Source: Pyrus communis | Lineage: Eukaryota; Streptophyta; Magnoliopsida; Rosales; Rosaceae | NCBI RefSeq assembly: GCF_963583255.1 | Contig: NC_084819.1 | Span: 20,856,460-20,920,459 of the forward strand | Direction of reading: 5' to 3' | DNA length: 64,000 bases | Shown here: positions 51,339-63,735 of the stretch, in pieces | How positions within the stretch are numbered: position 1 is the stretch's first letter | Layout of the letters: each line of letters starts with the position of its first letter | Notes under the pieces: model-generated | Told to the model about the DNA's origin: nothing | The model's database searches: none | What the model saw: the letters and a program-made list of their open reading frames with translations, nothing else | Position numbers and translations under genes: made by a program

Positions 51339-53640
51339 GATCGGTATGAAATTAGCGACTGTATTTCAGTACAATTGCTAGTTACCTAGCGATTGTGCTT
51401 TCATATGATCGCTAGGTAACTAGCAATTTTCTTCATGGACAATAGGAATAAAAGTACCGATCGTAACATTTTTACCCCTCCTTTTTTCTTTTTCTTTTTC
51501 TTTTTCCATTGAATATCTTTTTATGAAATTATTTTTTATTGATTTTTAAAGTTGAAAATAAGAGAATATCTTTAAATTTAGGTTTTAAATCGTTAATTTC
51601 AACTGTTTAAATATCAATTATATAGATTTAGCATGGGAAAATATATTTTGAGGAACATGAATATGATAGTTTGTAGTTATGGTAAGAGAAATAAAAAATA
51701 ATTGAAAAGAGGAGGATCGGTCAGACATTAGCGACTTTATCAGATCATAATTGCTAGTTAGTTAGCGATCATACTTCTATATGATCGCTAGCTTACTAGC
51801 AACTCTCTTCAAGAACGATAGGAATAAAAGTACCGATCATAACATTTTTACCCCTCCTTTTTTCTTTTTCTTTTTCCATTGAATTTCTTTTCATGAAACT
51901 ATTTTTTATTGATTTTTAAAGTTGAAAATATGAGAATATCTTTAAATTTAGGTTTTAAATAGTTAATTTCAATTGTTTAAATATTAATTATAATAGATTT
52001 AGCATGGGAAAATATATTTTGAAGAACATAAATATGATTAGTTTGTAGTTTTTGTAAGAGAAACAAAAAAAAAAAAAAAATTGAAAAGAGGGGGATCGGT
52101 ATGAAATTAGCGACTGTATTTCAGTATAATTGCTAGTTACCTAGCGATTGTACTTTCATATGATCGCTAGGTAACTAGCAATTTTCTTCATGTACAATAA
52201 GAATAAAAGTACCGATCGTAACATTTTTACCCCTCCTTTTTTCTTTTTCTTTTTCTTTTTCCATTGAATATATTTTCATGAAATTATTTTTTATTGATTT
52301 TTAAAGTTGAAAATAAGATAATATCTTTAAATTTAGGTTTTAAATCGTTAATTTCAACTGTTTAAATATCAATTATATAGATTTAGCATGGGAAAATATA
52401 TTTTGAGGAACATGAATATGATAGTTTGTAGTTATGGTAAGAGAAATAAAAAAAAATTGAAAAGAGGAGGATCGGTCAGACATTAGCGACTTTATCCGGT
52501 CATAATTGCTAGTTAGTTAGCGATCATACTTCTATATGATCGCTAGCTTACTAGCAACTCTCTTCAAGAACGATAGGAATAAAAGTACCGATCATAACAT
52601 TTTTACCCCTCCTTTTTTCTTTTTCTTTTTCCATTGAATTTCTTTTCATGAAACTATTTTTTATTGATTTTAAAGTTGAAAATATGAGAATATCTTTAAA
52701 TTTAGGTTTTAAATAGTTAATTTCAATTGTTTAAATATTAATTATAATAGATTTAGCATGGGAAAATATATTTTGAAGAACATAAATATGATTAGTTTGT
52801 AGTTATTGTAAGAGAAACAAAAAAAAAAGAAAAAAATTTGAAAAGAGGGGGATCGGTATGAAATTAGCGACTGTATTTCAGTACAATTGCTAGTTACCTA
52901 GCGATTGTGCTTTCATATGATCGCTAGGTAACTAGCAATTTTCTTCATGGACAATAGGAATAAAAGTACCGATCGTAACATTTTTACCCCTCCATTTTTC
53001 ATTTTCTTTTTCTTTTTCCATTGAATATCTTTTCATGAAATTATTAGTTATGGTAAGAGAAATAAAAAAATAAAAAAAAATTTGAAAAGAAGGGGATCGG
53101 TTGGAAATTAGCGACTTTATTCAGTATAATTGCTAATTACTTAGCGATTGTACTTGCATATGATCGCTAGATAACTAGCAACTTTCTTCAAGGACATAAA
53201 AGTACCGATCGTAACATTTTTACCCCTCCTTTTTTCTTTTTCTTTTTCTTTTTCCATTGAATTTCTTTTCATGAAATTATTTTTTATTGAATTTTAAAGT
53301 TGAAAATATGAGAATATCTTTAAATTTAGGTTTTAAATAGTTAATTTCAATTGTTTAAATATTAATTATAATAGTTTTAGCATGGGAAAATATATTTTGA
53401 AGAACATAAATATGATTAGTTTGTAGTTATTGTAAGAGAAACAAAAAAAAAGAAAAAAATTTGAAAAAGGGGGATCGGTATGAAATTAGCGACTGTATTC
53501 AGGTATAATTGTTAGTTATTTAGCGATTGTACTTCTATAGGATCGCTAGGTAACTAGCAACTTTTTTCAAAGACAATAGGAATAAAAGTACCGATCGTAA
53601 CATTTTTACCTTTCCGAATTTCTTTTTCTTTTTCCATTGA
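51339..53640. repeat. Right edge of the array, most palindromic and then decaying units
   Basis: Units at 51339, about 52093 and 52851 have the hairpin with the fewest mismatches: 52887-52905 and 52920-52938 are perfect 19-bp reverse complements around a 14-nt loop. A truncated linker at about 53040 shortens the next unit to ~245 bp. The last modules (about 53096, 53475) are divergent, and the array stops near 53640 in a 'tttctttttctttttcc' tract. Confidence 0.8.
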
Positions 53641-54170
53641 ATTTCTTTTTCTTCTTGCGTAACTTTATTTGGATTCAAACACCTTTTATATTTATATCCT
53701 TATTTTCGAATTTTTTGACATGGATTATAAGAAAATTTTCACCAAAAATACATTTTGTAGAATATAAAGATGATAGTTTCGTGTTGTGGTATGGGCAAGA
53801 CGAAAATTTAACAAAAATAAAACTTAAAATAAATAAAATTAATGGTTTAGACGCAAGGAGACGCAGTTCAAACTCACGCTCAAGCCCAAACTTATGCGGC
53901 CCACTAGAAAGCTCAAGGCGCAGTAGAAGCAGTGGAGGCCTATGAGGTTTAGTGTTTAGGGGCATGTGAATAGTAACACCATGAGTTCAAGTGTTTAGTG
54001 GCGTGTTAATAATAACACCCTGAATTCAGCATGTCTCATTGCCCAGCGTATTCAAATTTTTTTTCCATCGCCACAACACAGCAGAGAAATGTTTTTTTTT
54101 TTCCCTTAAATAGGGGTTACTATGTTACAACTTATGACTTTAGTGCGTATCCTATAATGGTTGATAGTGA
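53641..54170. other. Spacer right of the array
   Basis: No supported gene. Two ~39-bp imperfect direct repeats lie at 53951-53989 and 53990-54028 (gtgtttagGggcatgtgaat vs gtgtttagTggcgtgttaat, each ending in 'gagttcaa' or 'gaattcag'). Confidence 0.5.
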
Positions 54171-54171
54171 C

Positions 54172-54482
54172 TTATAATATGCCTACCCCAGGCAACAATG
54201 CATTGTCTGGCCAACTATGGTTGACCCTTAAGATTAAAACGAAATCATACCCCTTATTGATAACAGCCTACAAATGCCCTATTCCGACACCAATGCTTCA
54301 TGCAGGCAACAACGGTCGATCCATGGAATTAATACTAAACGCACCCTTTATAAATGCCTTATCCCTGGCACCTATGTTTTGTACGACGAACCATGGCTGA
54401 CACATGAGATTAAAACTAAATCCTACCCCTTATAAATGCCTTACCCCTGACACCTATGTTTTGTAGTACGAAGTGCAAGAGT
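54172..54482 (+). repeat. Degenerate ~80-bp tandem repeat, about 3.7 copies
   Basis: Units begin 'aatgcc(c/t)tat(t/c)cc' and contain 'gacacc(a/t)atg', 'aa(c/t)catgg' and 'gattaaaac(t/g)aaatc(c/a)tacccctt'. Successive unit starts are about 54274, 54353 and 54434, and a first, more divergent copy starts at about 54175. It is non-coding. Confidence 0.65.
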
Positions 54483-54570
54483 ATAATTATTTGAACCAAG
54501 TTGTAATTGTAAACACCCCATATCTCCATACTTTTCTTGGGACCGCCCAAAGGGTAACCCGCCAATTCAG

Positions 54571-56051
54571 ATGATTCAGAAAACCGTTAAAAGCAACGGC
54601 CTTGTTTCCCTCCCACAAAAATGCAAAAGCCTAAACCAGCTCAAGCAAATCCACGCCCCCATCCGTACATGCCGTCTACCCGAAAACCTGTACGCCATTG
54701 CTCTGCTCCTCTCCGCGGCAGCAACCTCCAAAGATGCTTCCTTTTTATCCTACGCGTGCTCAATTTTCAAGCACCACCATAACCACCGCAACATCTTCAT
54801 GTACAACACCATGATCAGAGGATGTGTTCAGTCGCACTCGCCGGTTCCCGCCATTTCGTACTATTTAGACATGTTGAATTATGGGTTTGTTCCGAATAAC
54901 TACACTTTTCCGCCGTTGATTAAAGCATGCACGATTCTCGCACTGAATTTGAAGCTCAGTGGTCGATTAGTTCATGGCCATGTGATTCAGTTCGGGTATG
55001 GTGACGACCCTTTTGTTATTAGCTCGCTGATTGAGTTTTATGCCGTAATCTATGATATGGAAACTGCAAAGATGGTGTTTGATAAAAGTCCTAACAGGGA
55101 TGTGGTAGTGTGGACGGCAATGATTAACGGGTAAGGGAAGACAGGGAATGTTGAGAATGCTCGAGCCTTGTTTGACGAAATGCCAGAGAGAAACACCATA
55201 TCTTGGAGTGCGATGATGGCTGCGTATTCTCGGGTGAACGACTTCAGGGAGGTGCTTTCTTTATTTAGGCAAATGCAAGAAGCAGGCACAAAGCCTAATG
55301 AGTCGGTTCTTGTTAGTGTTCTGACTGCCTCTGCTCATCTCGGTGCGGTCACACAAGGACTATGGGTGCACTCCTATGCTAAAAGGTGCAATCTTGAATT
55401 GAACACGAGATTGGCCACTACTCGAAATGCGGATATGTGGAAGCAGCATTACGGGTTTTTGAGGGCATTCTTAACAAATGCTAAAGCGTGGAACGCTATG
55501 ATCGCTGGAGTTGCAATTAATGGGGATGCATTGAAATCACTTGAACTCTTGAATAAAATGGTTTTAGATAGGATACAACCCACAGAGACCACATTTGTTG
55601 CCGTTCTCTCGGCTTGCACACATGCAAAAACGGTTGACCTATTGGCTAGAGCAGGCATGGTGGAGGAAGCTGAGAAATTTATAGAGGACAAGATGGGAGG
55701 GCTAGGAAGGGGTGATGCCAACGTGTGGGGAGCATTACTGGCTGCATGTAGAGTTCATGGGAATGTTGAAGTTGGCAACAGAACTTGGAAGAGTTCATGG
55801 GAGTAACCGACTGTGGCATTCATGTTCTTTCGTATAATTTGTACAAGGAAGCTGGCTGGGAATTGGAGGCGAAAAGAGTCAGAAATATGATCTATGAAGC
55901 GGGAATGAAGAAGAAACCTGGTTCCAGTGTGATAGAGGTAAATGGCACGGGCGAAGAATTCTTTGTTGGTGATCTTTATCATCCACAAGCAGAAGAAATG
56001 GTTAATATGCTCAACTTCTTTCGTAAAATGGTGAATTTTGAGGATATTTGA
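54571..56051 (+). pseudogene. Broken PLS-type pentatricopeptide repeat (PPR) gene with E domain
   Basis: Intron-less, as usual for plant PPR genes. From ATG 54571 it reads QLKQIHA, PPR units such as NIFMYNTMIRGC...YTFPPLIKAC and VVVWTAMING, and then an in-frame TAA (55132-55134) at a position that is normally Tyr. The same frame resumes with MPERNTISWSAMMAAYS...GTKPNESVLVSVLTAS to 55806. Within it, a segment after LELNT (about 55400-55485) is scrambled, and a gap of roughly one repeat lies between SACTHAKTV and DLLARAGMVEEAEKF (about 55635). Near 55785 the frame shifts, and the E-domain tail (KKPGSSVIEVNG, EEFFVGDLYHPQAEEM) continues in another frame to TGA 56051. There is no DYW domain. Organellar RNA editing or processing is the family role; this copy is unlikely to be functional. 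Confidence 0.85.
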
Positions 56052-58440
56052 GGAGGTATCCGTTTTATTTTTCATAATTTTATGTAACTCTGTTATTTTA
56101 TTTTTCATAATTTAATGCAGAGATGAATAAATATATTTTACCGGTTAATTTACAGAAAGCATGAAACATATTAACCTGCAGTTGTTCGATTCTCGAACCT
56201 GCTTCCACAAAACTAAACAAGCATGACTCAAAAACACTCATCAATCACATTTATAGAGAAAAGAATATTGTGACGGATCAGTTGGTTAACTGAAGTTATA
56301 ATATGAATATTGGTGTTCTTGTATTTGATGAACCTCCCGTTTAGATTAGATCAGCTCTCATTGATGATGCTGCTGGAGTCTCTCAGACTCGTTTCGCTGG
56401 TGTTTTGTAGTTCTCTTTGGATTATAATCCCCGTTCTTCACATAAAAAATAAAATAAAATAACACTCATCATTATGTAAACTGAATAATACATTACAGTA
56501 CACCTTCAGCTTTTCAACTAGAAGAATATTGTATTGAACATTACCATATATGATAAGCTGGTAAGATCTACATGGCCGCCGCCTGCCATGCACACAAGGA
56601 AGGTGGGACCCATTTAAAAGTGGTCCCTCTTTGTCTTTTGACGTTATTTCCCATTTATTCTTGGGTCCACTTGCAAAATTTTTATTTTCCTTGGAAAGGA
56701 TTTTTTTTTTCTTTGGAAAGTAATTTTCTTTTCTTTGGAAATTATTTTTTTTCTTAAATCAACGATATTATTTATACTAAAATGAGGGGATGACAAAACC
56801 TTAAAATGAGTTAGCAATAATGGTTTAAATACGTCTTTGATGAGAATTGAACCTAAAATCTTTATTTTACAAGTGAAAAGAAATATCACTAGATCGAGTA
56901 CTAAGGGGCAGAAAGTAATTTTGTTAGTAAACAAAATAAAAAGTAATTTTGCAAAATTAAAATGTGACCTTTTTTTTAATAAATTTATGGTTTATAGCAA
57001 AAAGGTAAAAAGATACCACCGCTATAATTAGTGTGTTTATTCAAGAATGTAACGTTGTAAACCTAAAATAGAATTTCTAGAAGATTTAGAGATCAATTGT
57101 CATAAACTTTGTATTATTTATAAAGCAAAAAAGACCACCATAATTGGTATAAATAAAGTTACAAGGTTTGGAAACGCAATTCACGTGCACTTGAGCCGTT
57201 CGCTCTGTCTTTGGCCCTCTCTCTCTCACCCACTCTGAAAGTTAGTCTTACAACAACCATAGGGTTTTATGTAAATTTGGTCAATTACTCATTGCTCCTT
57301 TATCACATGAATTGAGCTTTCCTTCCACATAATATGGATCATTTTTCATGTTCATGTGACTTTTTTTTTAACTAATCGAGGTTCATAAATATGTTTCTGT
57401 TGATAAAGGATAAGATTAAACTACAAAAAGGGGGATTTGAAAATGAAATCTAGGGTGTAAGGGCAAAAATTCTTAACCAACTGAGCTACAAGTCACTTGC
57501 AGAATGTTCGTGTAACTTGCTTTGAAACCTTTTTTTTTCAATTATTTTATTGAGAGGAGAGTACAAACTACTACAATAATTTAGAAAAATGAGAATTTCG
57601 AAGCCGGAACACATGTGTGAAAATTTAGGAGTTATGGTGGAAAAGAAAAAAAAAATTAAGGGAGTATGTTAGCGAGTTTAAATTGAAATTATCTATATAT
57701 CTTTAGCTTTGAGAACAATCATTGAATCATCATTGCAATCAGGGCAATCAAGATTTAGCCAATTTACTCATTCATGATCTTCTGGACAGGTAGTCAAACA
57801 TATTTTCAAGAAGATTTAAATTCACGGATCAACGATTCATTACTAATCACATTAATATTGTTTTAACTTGCATTCTACGACCTACTAGCACAAGAGACAT
57901 GAGGTTTTCTAGCAAAAAAAAAAAAAATAGACATGCGGTTTTATCACCAAATATTATGATGTCATTATACATGCAAGATGAATCGGGGTTACAAAATAAT
58001 TACTGTGATAGTAAAGCGCTCTTAAGTTCAACAAGTGAAAACATTCGTTATACATTTTAACTTAATCTGTTAAATTTCCAATGTATGATTCTTGTTATCT
58101 TCAATGTAAAGGCGACCAACATGGCAAATAGATTCTCATCATGCACTCCAGCTATGATACTTTTTTACACGAGTGCATGATGATTAATTATTAATATTAT
58201 ATTATAACACGTAAGTTGATATCATACTATATTTATATATAATATTGCACATAAATTAGTAAAACCATACGATAGTGTTGAAAAGTAGAAAATAGAAGCG
58301 ATAACCACTGCGAGTCGCTTGGAGTTTGTTGTGCTTAATTTTCATCTTCTTAATTTTCAAAATGATTTGTTCTATATTAATTAATATTTAGAGTAATTAA
58401 TTACAATCACAGAGAAAATTAAGTTCCTTGTGAACATAAT
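56052..58440. other. Intergenic region with scattered repeats
   Basis: No supported gene in 2.4 kb. It contains a repeat-like stretch at 56822-56910 ('gaattgaacctaaaatcttt', 'aatatcactagatcgagtac'), a phrase I recall as dispersed in rosaceous genomes, a SINE-like piece at 57431-57495, and one G-box CACGTG at 57182-57187. The remainder is AT-rich. Confidence 0.5.
57431..57495 (-). repeat. tRNA-derived SINE-like fragment
   Basis: On the minus strand, TAGCTCAGTTGGTTAAGA (57488-57471) is an intact tRNA D-arm / A box. About 30 nt on, 'ttttcaaatcccc' is a decayed B box. Acceptor-stem pairing and the rest of a tRNA are missing, so this is SINE-like and not a tRNA gene. Confidence 0.55.
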
Positions 58441-58458
58441 TATTAGCTGAAGTGCTGA

Positions 58459-58503
58459 AAGAGAGAGAGGGAGAGAGAGGGAGAGAGAGGGAGAGAGAGA
58501 GAG
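58459..58503 (+). repeat. GA-rich microsatellite in the caleosin 5' leader
   Basis: A gagagagagg-type run ending immediately before the caleosin ATG. It lies within the likely 5' UTR and is length-polymorphic by nature. Confidence 0.85.
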
Positions 58504-60111
58504 ATGGCAGCAGATCAGGGCCAGCAGCAGGCATCCAGTGAGTCCATGGCAACGGTGGCTGAGAAGGCTCCGATCACCGCGGAGAGGAAGGTCCGCAATG
58601 ATTTGGAGACCAAGCTCCCCAAACCATGTATGTGTATATTATGGTCGTACATTTTGCTTTTTACAATGATATTGATAGATTATTGATGATATATTCACAG
58701 TATATGTTCTTTAATATAAAAAATATACGTTCGTTCCATGGCCGAACTATTGGTTTAAGTTTTACCTTTATGTTCTAGAAAATTAGCGATAGTTTCACAT
58801 GATCACATGCATAATAATGCATGAATCAACTGCTTAATTTTTATTTTTTTTAATTAAATCTTGTTAATTTCAGACATGCCTAGGGCTATGATTGCACCTG
58901 ATATGGAGAACATCAATGGCACAGCGGGCCATAAGCATTCCAACATGTCTGTGCTTCAACAGCATGCAGCTTTCTTCGACCAAGACAACGATGGCATAAT
59001 CTACCCTTCTGAAACATTCAGAGGTAAATCAATTTTGAAGTTTTAGGGTTTGCGATTGTCATGTCACGTACAAAAATGGATCGTCTTACTTGAATCTGTT
59101 CTTGCAGGATTTCGTGCCCTCGGGTTTAATCCGGTTGCTTCATTCCTTTTCATGGTTCTTGTCCATGCAGCCATGAGTTATGCTACTCTTCCTGTAAGTT
59201 TACCAAAGTTTGAACAGACAAGGCGAGATATTCTAATCTAGTCTAATTTATGAGACGGGATTCGAACTTGGGTGCAAGGGTGCACGCAAGCACACTATCC
59301 TTACGCACATTTGCGGCAATATTTAACTTTTAACAGCCAACTATCTGCATTATCTGATTTATTTGTCACTAGAACTGCTTAATTTTTGTATTCATTTTCT
59401 TCTTCTGCAGACATGGATACCGTCGCCTTTCTTTGCAATTCACATAAAGAACATACACATGGCAAAGCATGGAAGTGACTCAGGGACGTATGACACAGAG
59501 GGAAGGTAAGAATACCTGCCCATAAACCTAAGGAAGGGTCTCTCAGATGTGATTGTTCGATTCGAAACGTGTGTTATAGATTATTTGAAGAATTATCTGT
59601 TCATGAGATTTGACGTCATTACCTCCTCCAGTAAAATGGGGAAACTACGTGTCACTAGACCGCTAGACCGGATGATCATTACTGTCGGGGTTCTACTATA
59701 ACTACTGCAAACTTTATATATCTTTGCCTTGCATTGTATGCTGCAGGTACATTCCTGCAAATCTGGAGAACATGTTCAGCAAGTATGCCCGCACCGTGCC
59801 TGATAAGCTTTCATTCAAGGAGCTTTGGCACATGACTCAGGCTAACCGTGACGCTTTTGATTTCTTTGGCTGGTCGGTCTCTCTCTCTCTTTCTCTCGAG
59901 CACACGCAAAAACATAATGCGGAAGTGCAGTTCATTAATTTTCGTTACTGTTTGCAGGATTGCAAGTAAACTGGAATGGGGAGTTCTGTATGTTCTTGCA
60001 AAAGATGAAAACGGTTACTTGGCAAAGGAAGCCGTGAGACGCTGTTTCGATGGAAGCTTGTTCGAGTACTGTTCGAAGTTGCAGAAGGGCGCTGTTGGTA
60101 AGATGGGATGA
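58504..60111 (+). CDS. Caleosin / peroxygenase, lipid-droplet Ca2+-binding haemoprotein, six exons
   Basis: Exons: 58504-58627, 58874-59023, 59108-59193, 59411-59505, 59747-59872, 59958-60111; 735 bp, 244 aa, the long (H) caleosin size. Features in order: polar N-terminus; LPKPYMPRA; VLQQH with His72, a candidate haem ligand; a single EF-hand [12 protein letters not shown] (77-88); a hydrophobic hairpin (about 101-119) with the proline knot [25 protein letters not shown]; then [19 protein letters not shown] and the C-terminal [12 protein letters not shown]. Caleosins sit on oil bodies or ER, bind Ca2+ and act as fatty-acid hydroperoxide-dependent peroxygenases in seed, stress and oxylipin metabolism. 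Intron 3 carries a SINE-like fragment (59250-59310). All introns are GT-AG. Which paralogue (seed or stress type) cannot be told from sequence alone. Confidence 0.95.
59250..59310 (-). repeat. SINE-like fragment in caleosin intron 3
   Basis: On the minus strand 'gcacccaagttcgaatccc' is a good B box preceded by a tRNA-like leader. The word 'cacccaagttc' is shared with the SINE-like piece at 162-215. It is short and decayed. Confidence 0.4.
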
Positions 60112-60798
60112 TGAGGAGCAAAGCAGAAGATCGAACGGTTCGTTAATGAGCTGCAGATTGTGTTTCGTATTAGTTTTTGAGAGCTTTCTTTTGGTCTGAG
60201 CTTCGATAGACTGATAAGTGATGATAGAAAGAGGCTTAAATAATGTGACTTAAAGGAGTTGAGTTGGATGAACAACTCCTAGACTTCTCAATTGTTCCAA
60301 TTTCCAACTCAGTAAAAGCCTCTGATTTTTCCTACGTTTAAAACTGTTAGCGTTAAAATTCTTTAGTCGCAGCTAAACTGGTCTCATGAGTTCATAGCCA
60401 AAGTTGCATTCCGTGCCAATGAAATGAACCAATGAAATGAAGGACGTGGAAGTTTTTTGTGGCGTCATCATATTGCTCTGAGAAGAACTTGTGTAGGGTT
60501 TAGGGTTGAGATCAACTCAAACCAGTCTACCACACCTTAATGCAGTAGTTCGATTTGGCAATGCAATCACGCAAAAATCGCGCAACCGAAATAGATCTAT
60601 GACAGATCAATAAGGGTCGGGAAGAAAAAGGAGAAAGAAATGGACTGAGACACGACAGTGAAAATTTAATATCCCGAAAACCAGCAAACATTTAAACGAA
60701 AGAGGATCCATTTCATAATCATAACAGAGTCTACACGATAATGAATTTAACATCCAGAAAACCAGCAAAAACATCCTAAAGACAGAAAAGTGAAGAAC
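60112..60798. other. Caleosin–RPL23 convergent intergenic region
   Basis: A 690-bp stretch between convergent stop codons with no ORF of note. It holds both 3' UTRs. The words 'agaaaaccagcaaa' / 'ccagaaaaccagcaaaaaca' recur at 60676 and 60752, a small direct duplication in the RPL23 3' flank. Confidence 0.5.
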
Positions 60799-62329
<1,531 letters not shown>

Positions 62330-62413
62330 AGCTGCACCAGAGAGGCTTCAGATCTCAAGAGTGAGAAGTGTGACAGTGTTTTGGGCGACGGAGGCTAAAT
62401 ATTAGTGAGGTTC

Positions 62414-62421
62414 TAGGGTTT
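62414..62421 (-). promoter_or_regulatory. Telo-box (AAACCCTA) in the RPL23 promoter
   Basis: TAGGGTTT on plus reads AAACCCTA toward the RPL23 start, 85 bp upstream of its ATG. Telo-boxes are established plant promoter elements of ribosomal protein and other translation genes, usually near the transcription start. The position fits. Confidence 0.6.
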
Positions 62422-62701
62422 TTCGTCTACACAAAAATTGAGAGGAAAAATATAGTATAATTATTGAAAATATTAAAATGTATTTTGATAAATCAATAAA
62501 ATTATAACATAGTACAAGTGAGATTTTTTTTTTTTTTTTTTAATGTGAAAGTATTAAAAAGAAGTGGGTAAAATCAAATAATTAGAAATATTTGAGTACA
62601 CTTTACATTCAAAACCGAAGTTGTTTCTGCATACTAATTTATACTGGTTCAATTTATAAAAAGAAACATCGGTTGCTAGTTAGAAATTAATATATACTAA
62701 A

Positions 62702-63735
62702 ACTCAAACTCGGGTGGTACTGTTCTAGAGCAGTAAAATGGCGAAAATGCCCTCTAAAAAATTCTTTCTCAATGTTTTCTACCAGCTTCTCTACAGTAAA
62801 AATTCGGTTGTGCCCTTTGTGTCCACGCGTCCGCCATCGCCTGTTTTCTTCGTGCGTCGAGTGGCTTTGCTCACCGTTTCCCTTTTAGGCTACCCACGTG
62901 TCGGTCATCGTCGAAGGCTCTGCTTCCAATTCTTCTCGACATTTCCTTCCGTTTCCACTTCTCTCTCTCACTCCGCAGTCTTCTCTCCTCTCATCTATCA
63001 CTCTTCCTCTGACTCTCCTTCCCTACTGAAAGAACCATGATCTTTCATGTTCCCCTCTTCTATTCATTCGGGTAATTTTCCAGCACACTTTTCCATTTGC
63101 TTCCCACACTAATCTCACCCTGAAACCAACAAATCCCAAAAACCCTCAAGCCATCCAACAAATTGAAAAAACACCATCTTTGCTTAAAATTTTGAATTTT
63201 TCTAGGAAATTCTCGCCTATCCCTGAAATTTTCTTGGTGGGTTTCGTTCTCAGGTCCCGTATGTAAAAAGGGTTTTGGCTTTGGTAGCAGATGAAGATCA
63301 GTGACAATGATCGGAGTTCGTCGCTGTGTGGGTGATCCCAGTGGCACTGGTTTTCAATTCTGGTGATTTCTATGGTTTTGTGTTGCGTAATATTTGGGGA
63401 TTTGGTTTGGGTCTGTGGGTAAACAATACTCAGGTTAAATTTGGTTCCCCTTATTTTCCCAAATTTGTTTCACAGCATGATTTTTTTGATCCTTTACTTA
63501 ATAGTTCTTAAGAAATGTTAGAATCTTTATTTGTTTTGAATTTATTTTTTTATATTTTATTTTCAAGCCTTGAATTTGTTTTTAATTTCTCTGTTAATAA
63601 ATAAGTTTGAGGATGAAATTTATTCTTTCTTAACATTATTTGACTGCAAATTCTAGGTTCCAACCCCCAGTAACGTAACGTGCTCGATTCCAATTCTTAA
63701 TTAAGGGGGATGATGCAAAACCCAGAATTTCTTCG
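62702..63735 (+). promoter_or_regulatory. Probable leader / first exon region of a gene extending right of the window
   Basis: Bases 62930-63060 are TC-rich and of more balanced composition than the flanks, like a plant transcription-start region on the plus strand. Open frames here (62738-63040, 63326-63511) show no recognisable protein. A possible first coding exon is ATGATGCAAAACCCAGAATT starting at 63710, which runs to the donor C|GTAAGT (exon end 63734). This is weakly supported; the remainder to 64000 shows nothing definite. Confidence 0.25.

Larger units (their letters stand above)
24190..53640. repeat. 29.4-kb satellite array: alternating ~379-bp monomers A and B (757-bp dimer)
   Basis: Tandem units start at GATC(C/G)GT about every 379 bp, and A and B types alternate strictly. 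A-type starts are 24450, 25207, 25964, 26721, 27478, 28235; B-type starts are 24831, 25588, 26345, 27102, 27859, 28615. The dimer period is 756-760 bp, and I count about 78 units. Each unit is an AT-rich linker (~215 bp, 'atttagcatgggaaaatata') plus a ~130-165-bp module bounded by GATCGGTA ... TACCGATC, with an inner hairpin TTGCTAG...CTAGCAA. B units carry 'gaagaacataaatatgatta' upstream; A units carry 'gaggaacatgaatatgatag'. No protein-coding signal is evident. The array is flanked by a solo LTR on the left and a broken PPR gene on the right. I do not recognise the family. Confidence 0.95.

Noticed and set aside
24190..53640. CRISPR-like array of repeats
   Set aside because: Units are contiguous ~379-bp satellite monomers with no short direct-repeat/unique-spacer pattern, in plant DNA.
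24190..53640. Centromere core
   Set aside because: The array is short and flanked within a few kb by ordinary genes; sequence alone gives no centromere-specific evidence.
57471..57488. tRNA gene on the minus strand
   Set aside because: Only the D-arm/A box is intact; no acceptor stem, anticodon arm or proper T arm could be assembled.
62822..62834. CCACGCGTCCG resembling a cDNA cloning adapter
   Set aside because: An 11-base match embedded in continuous genomic-looking sequence with no vector around it; most likely chance.
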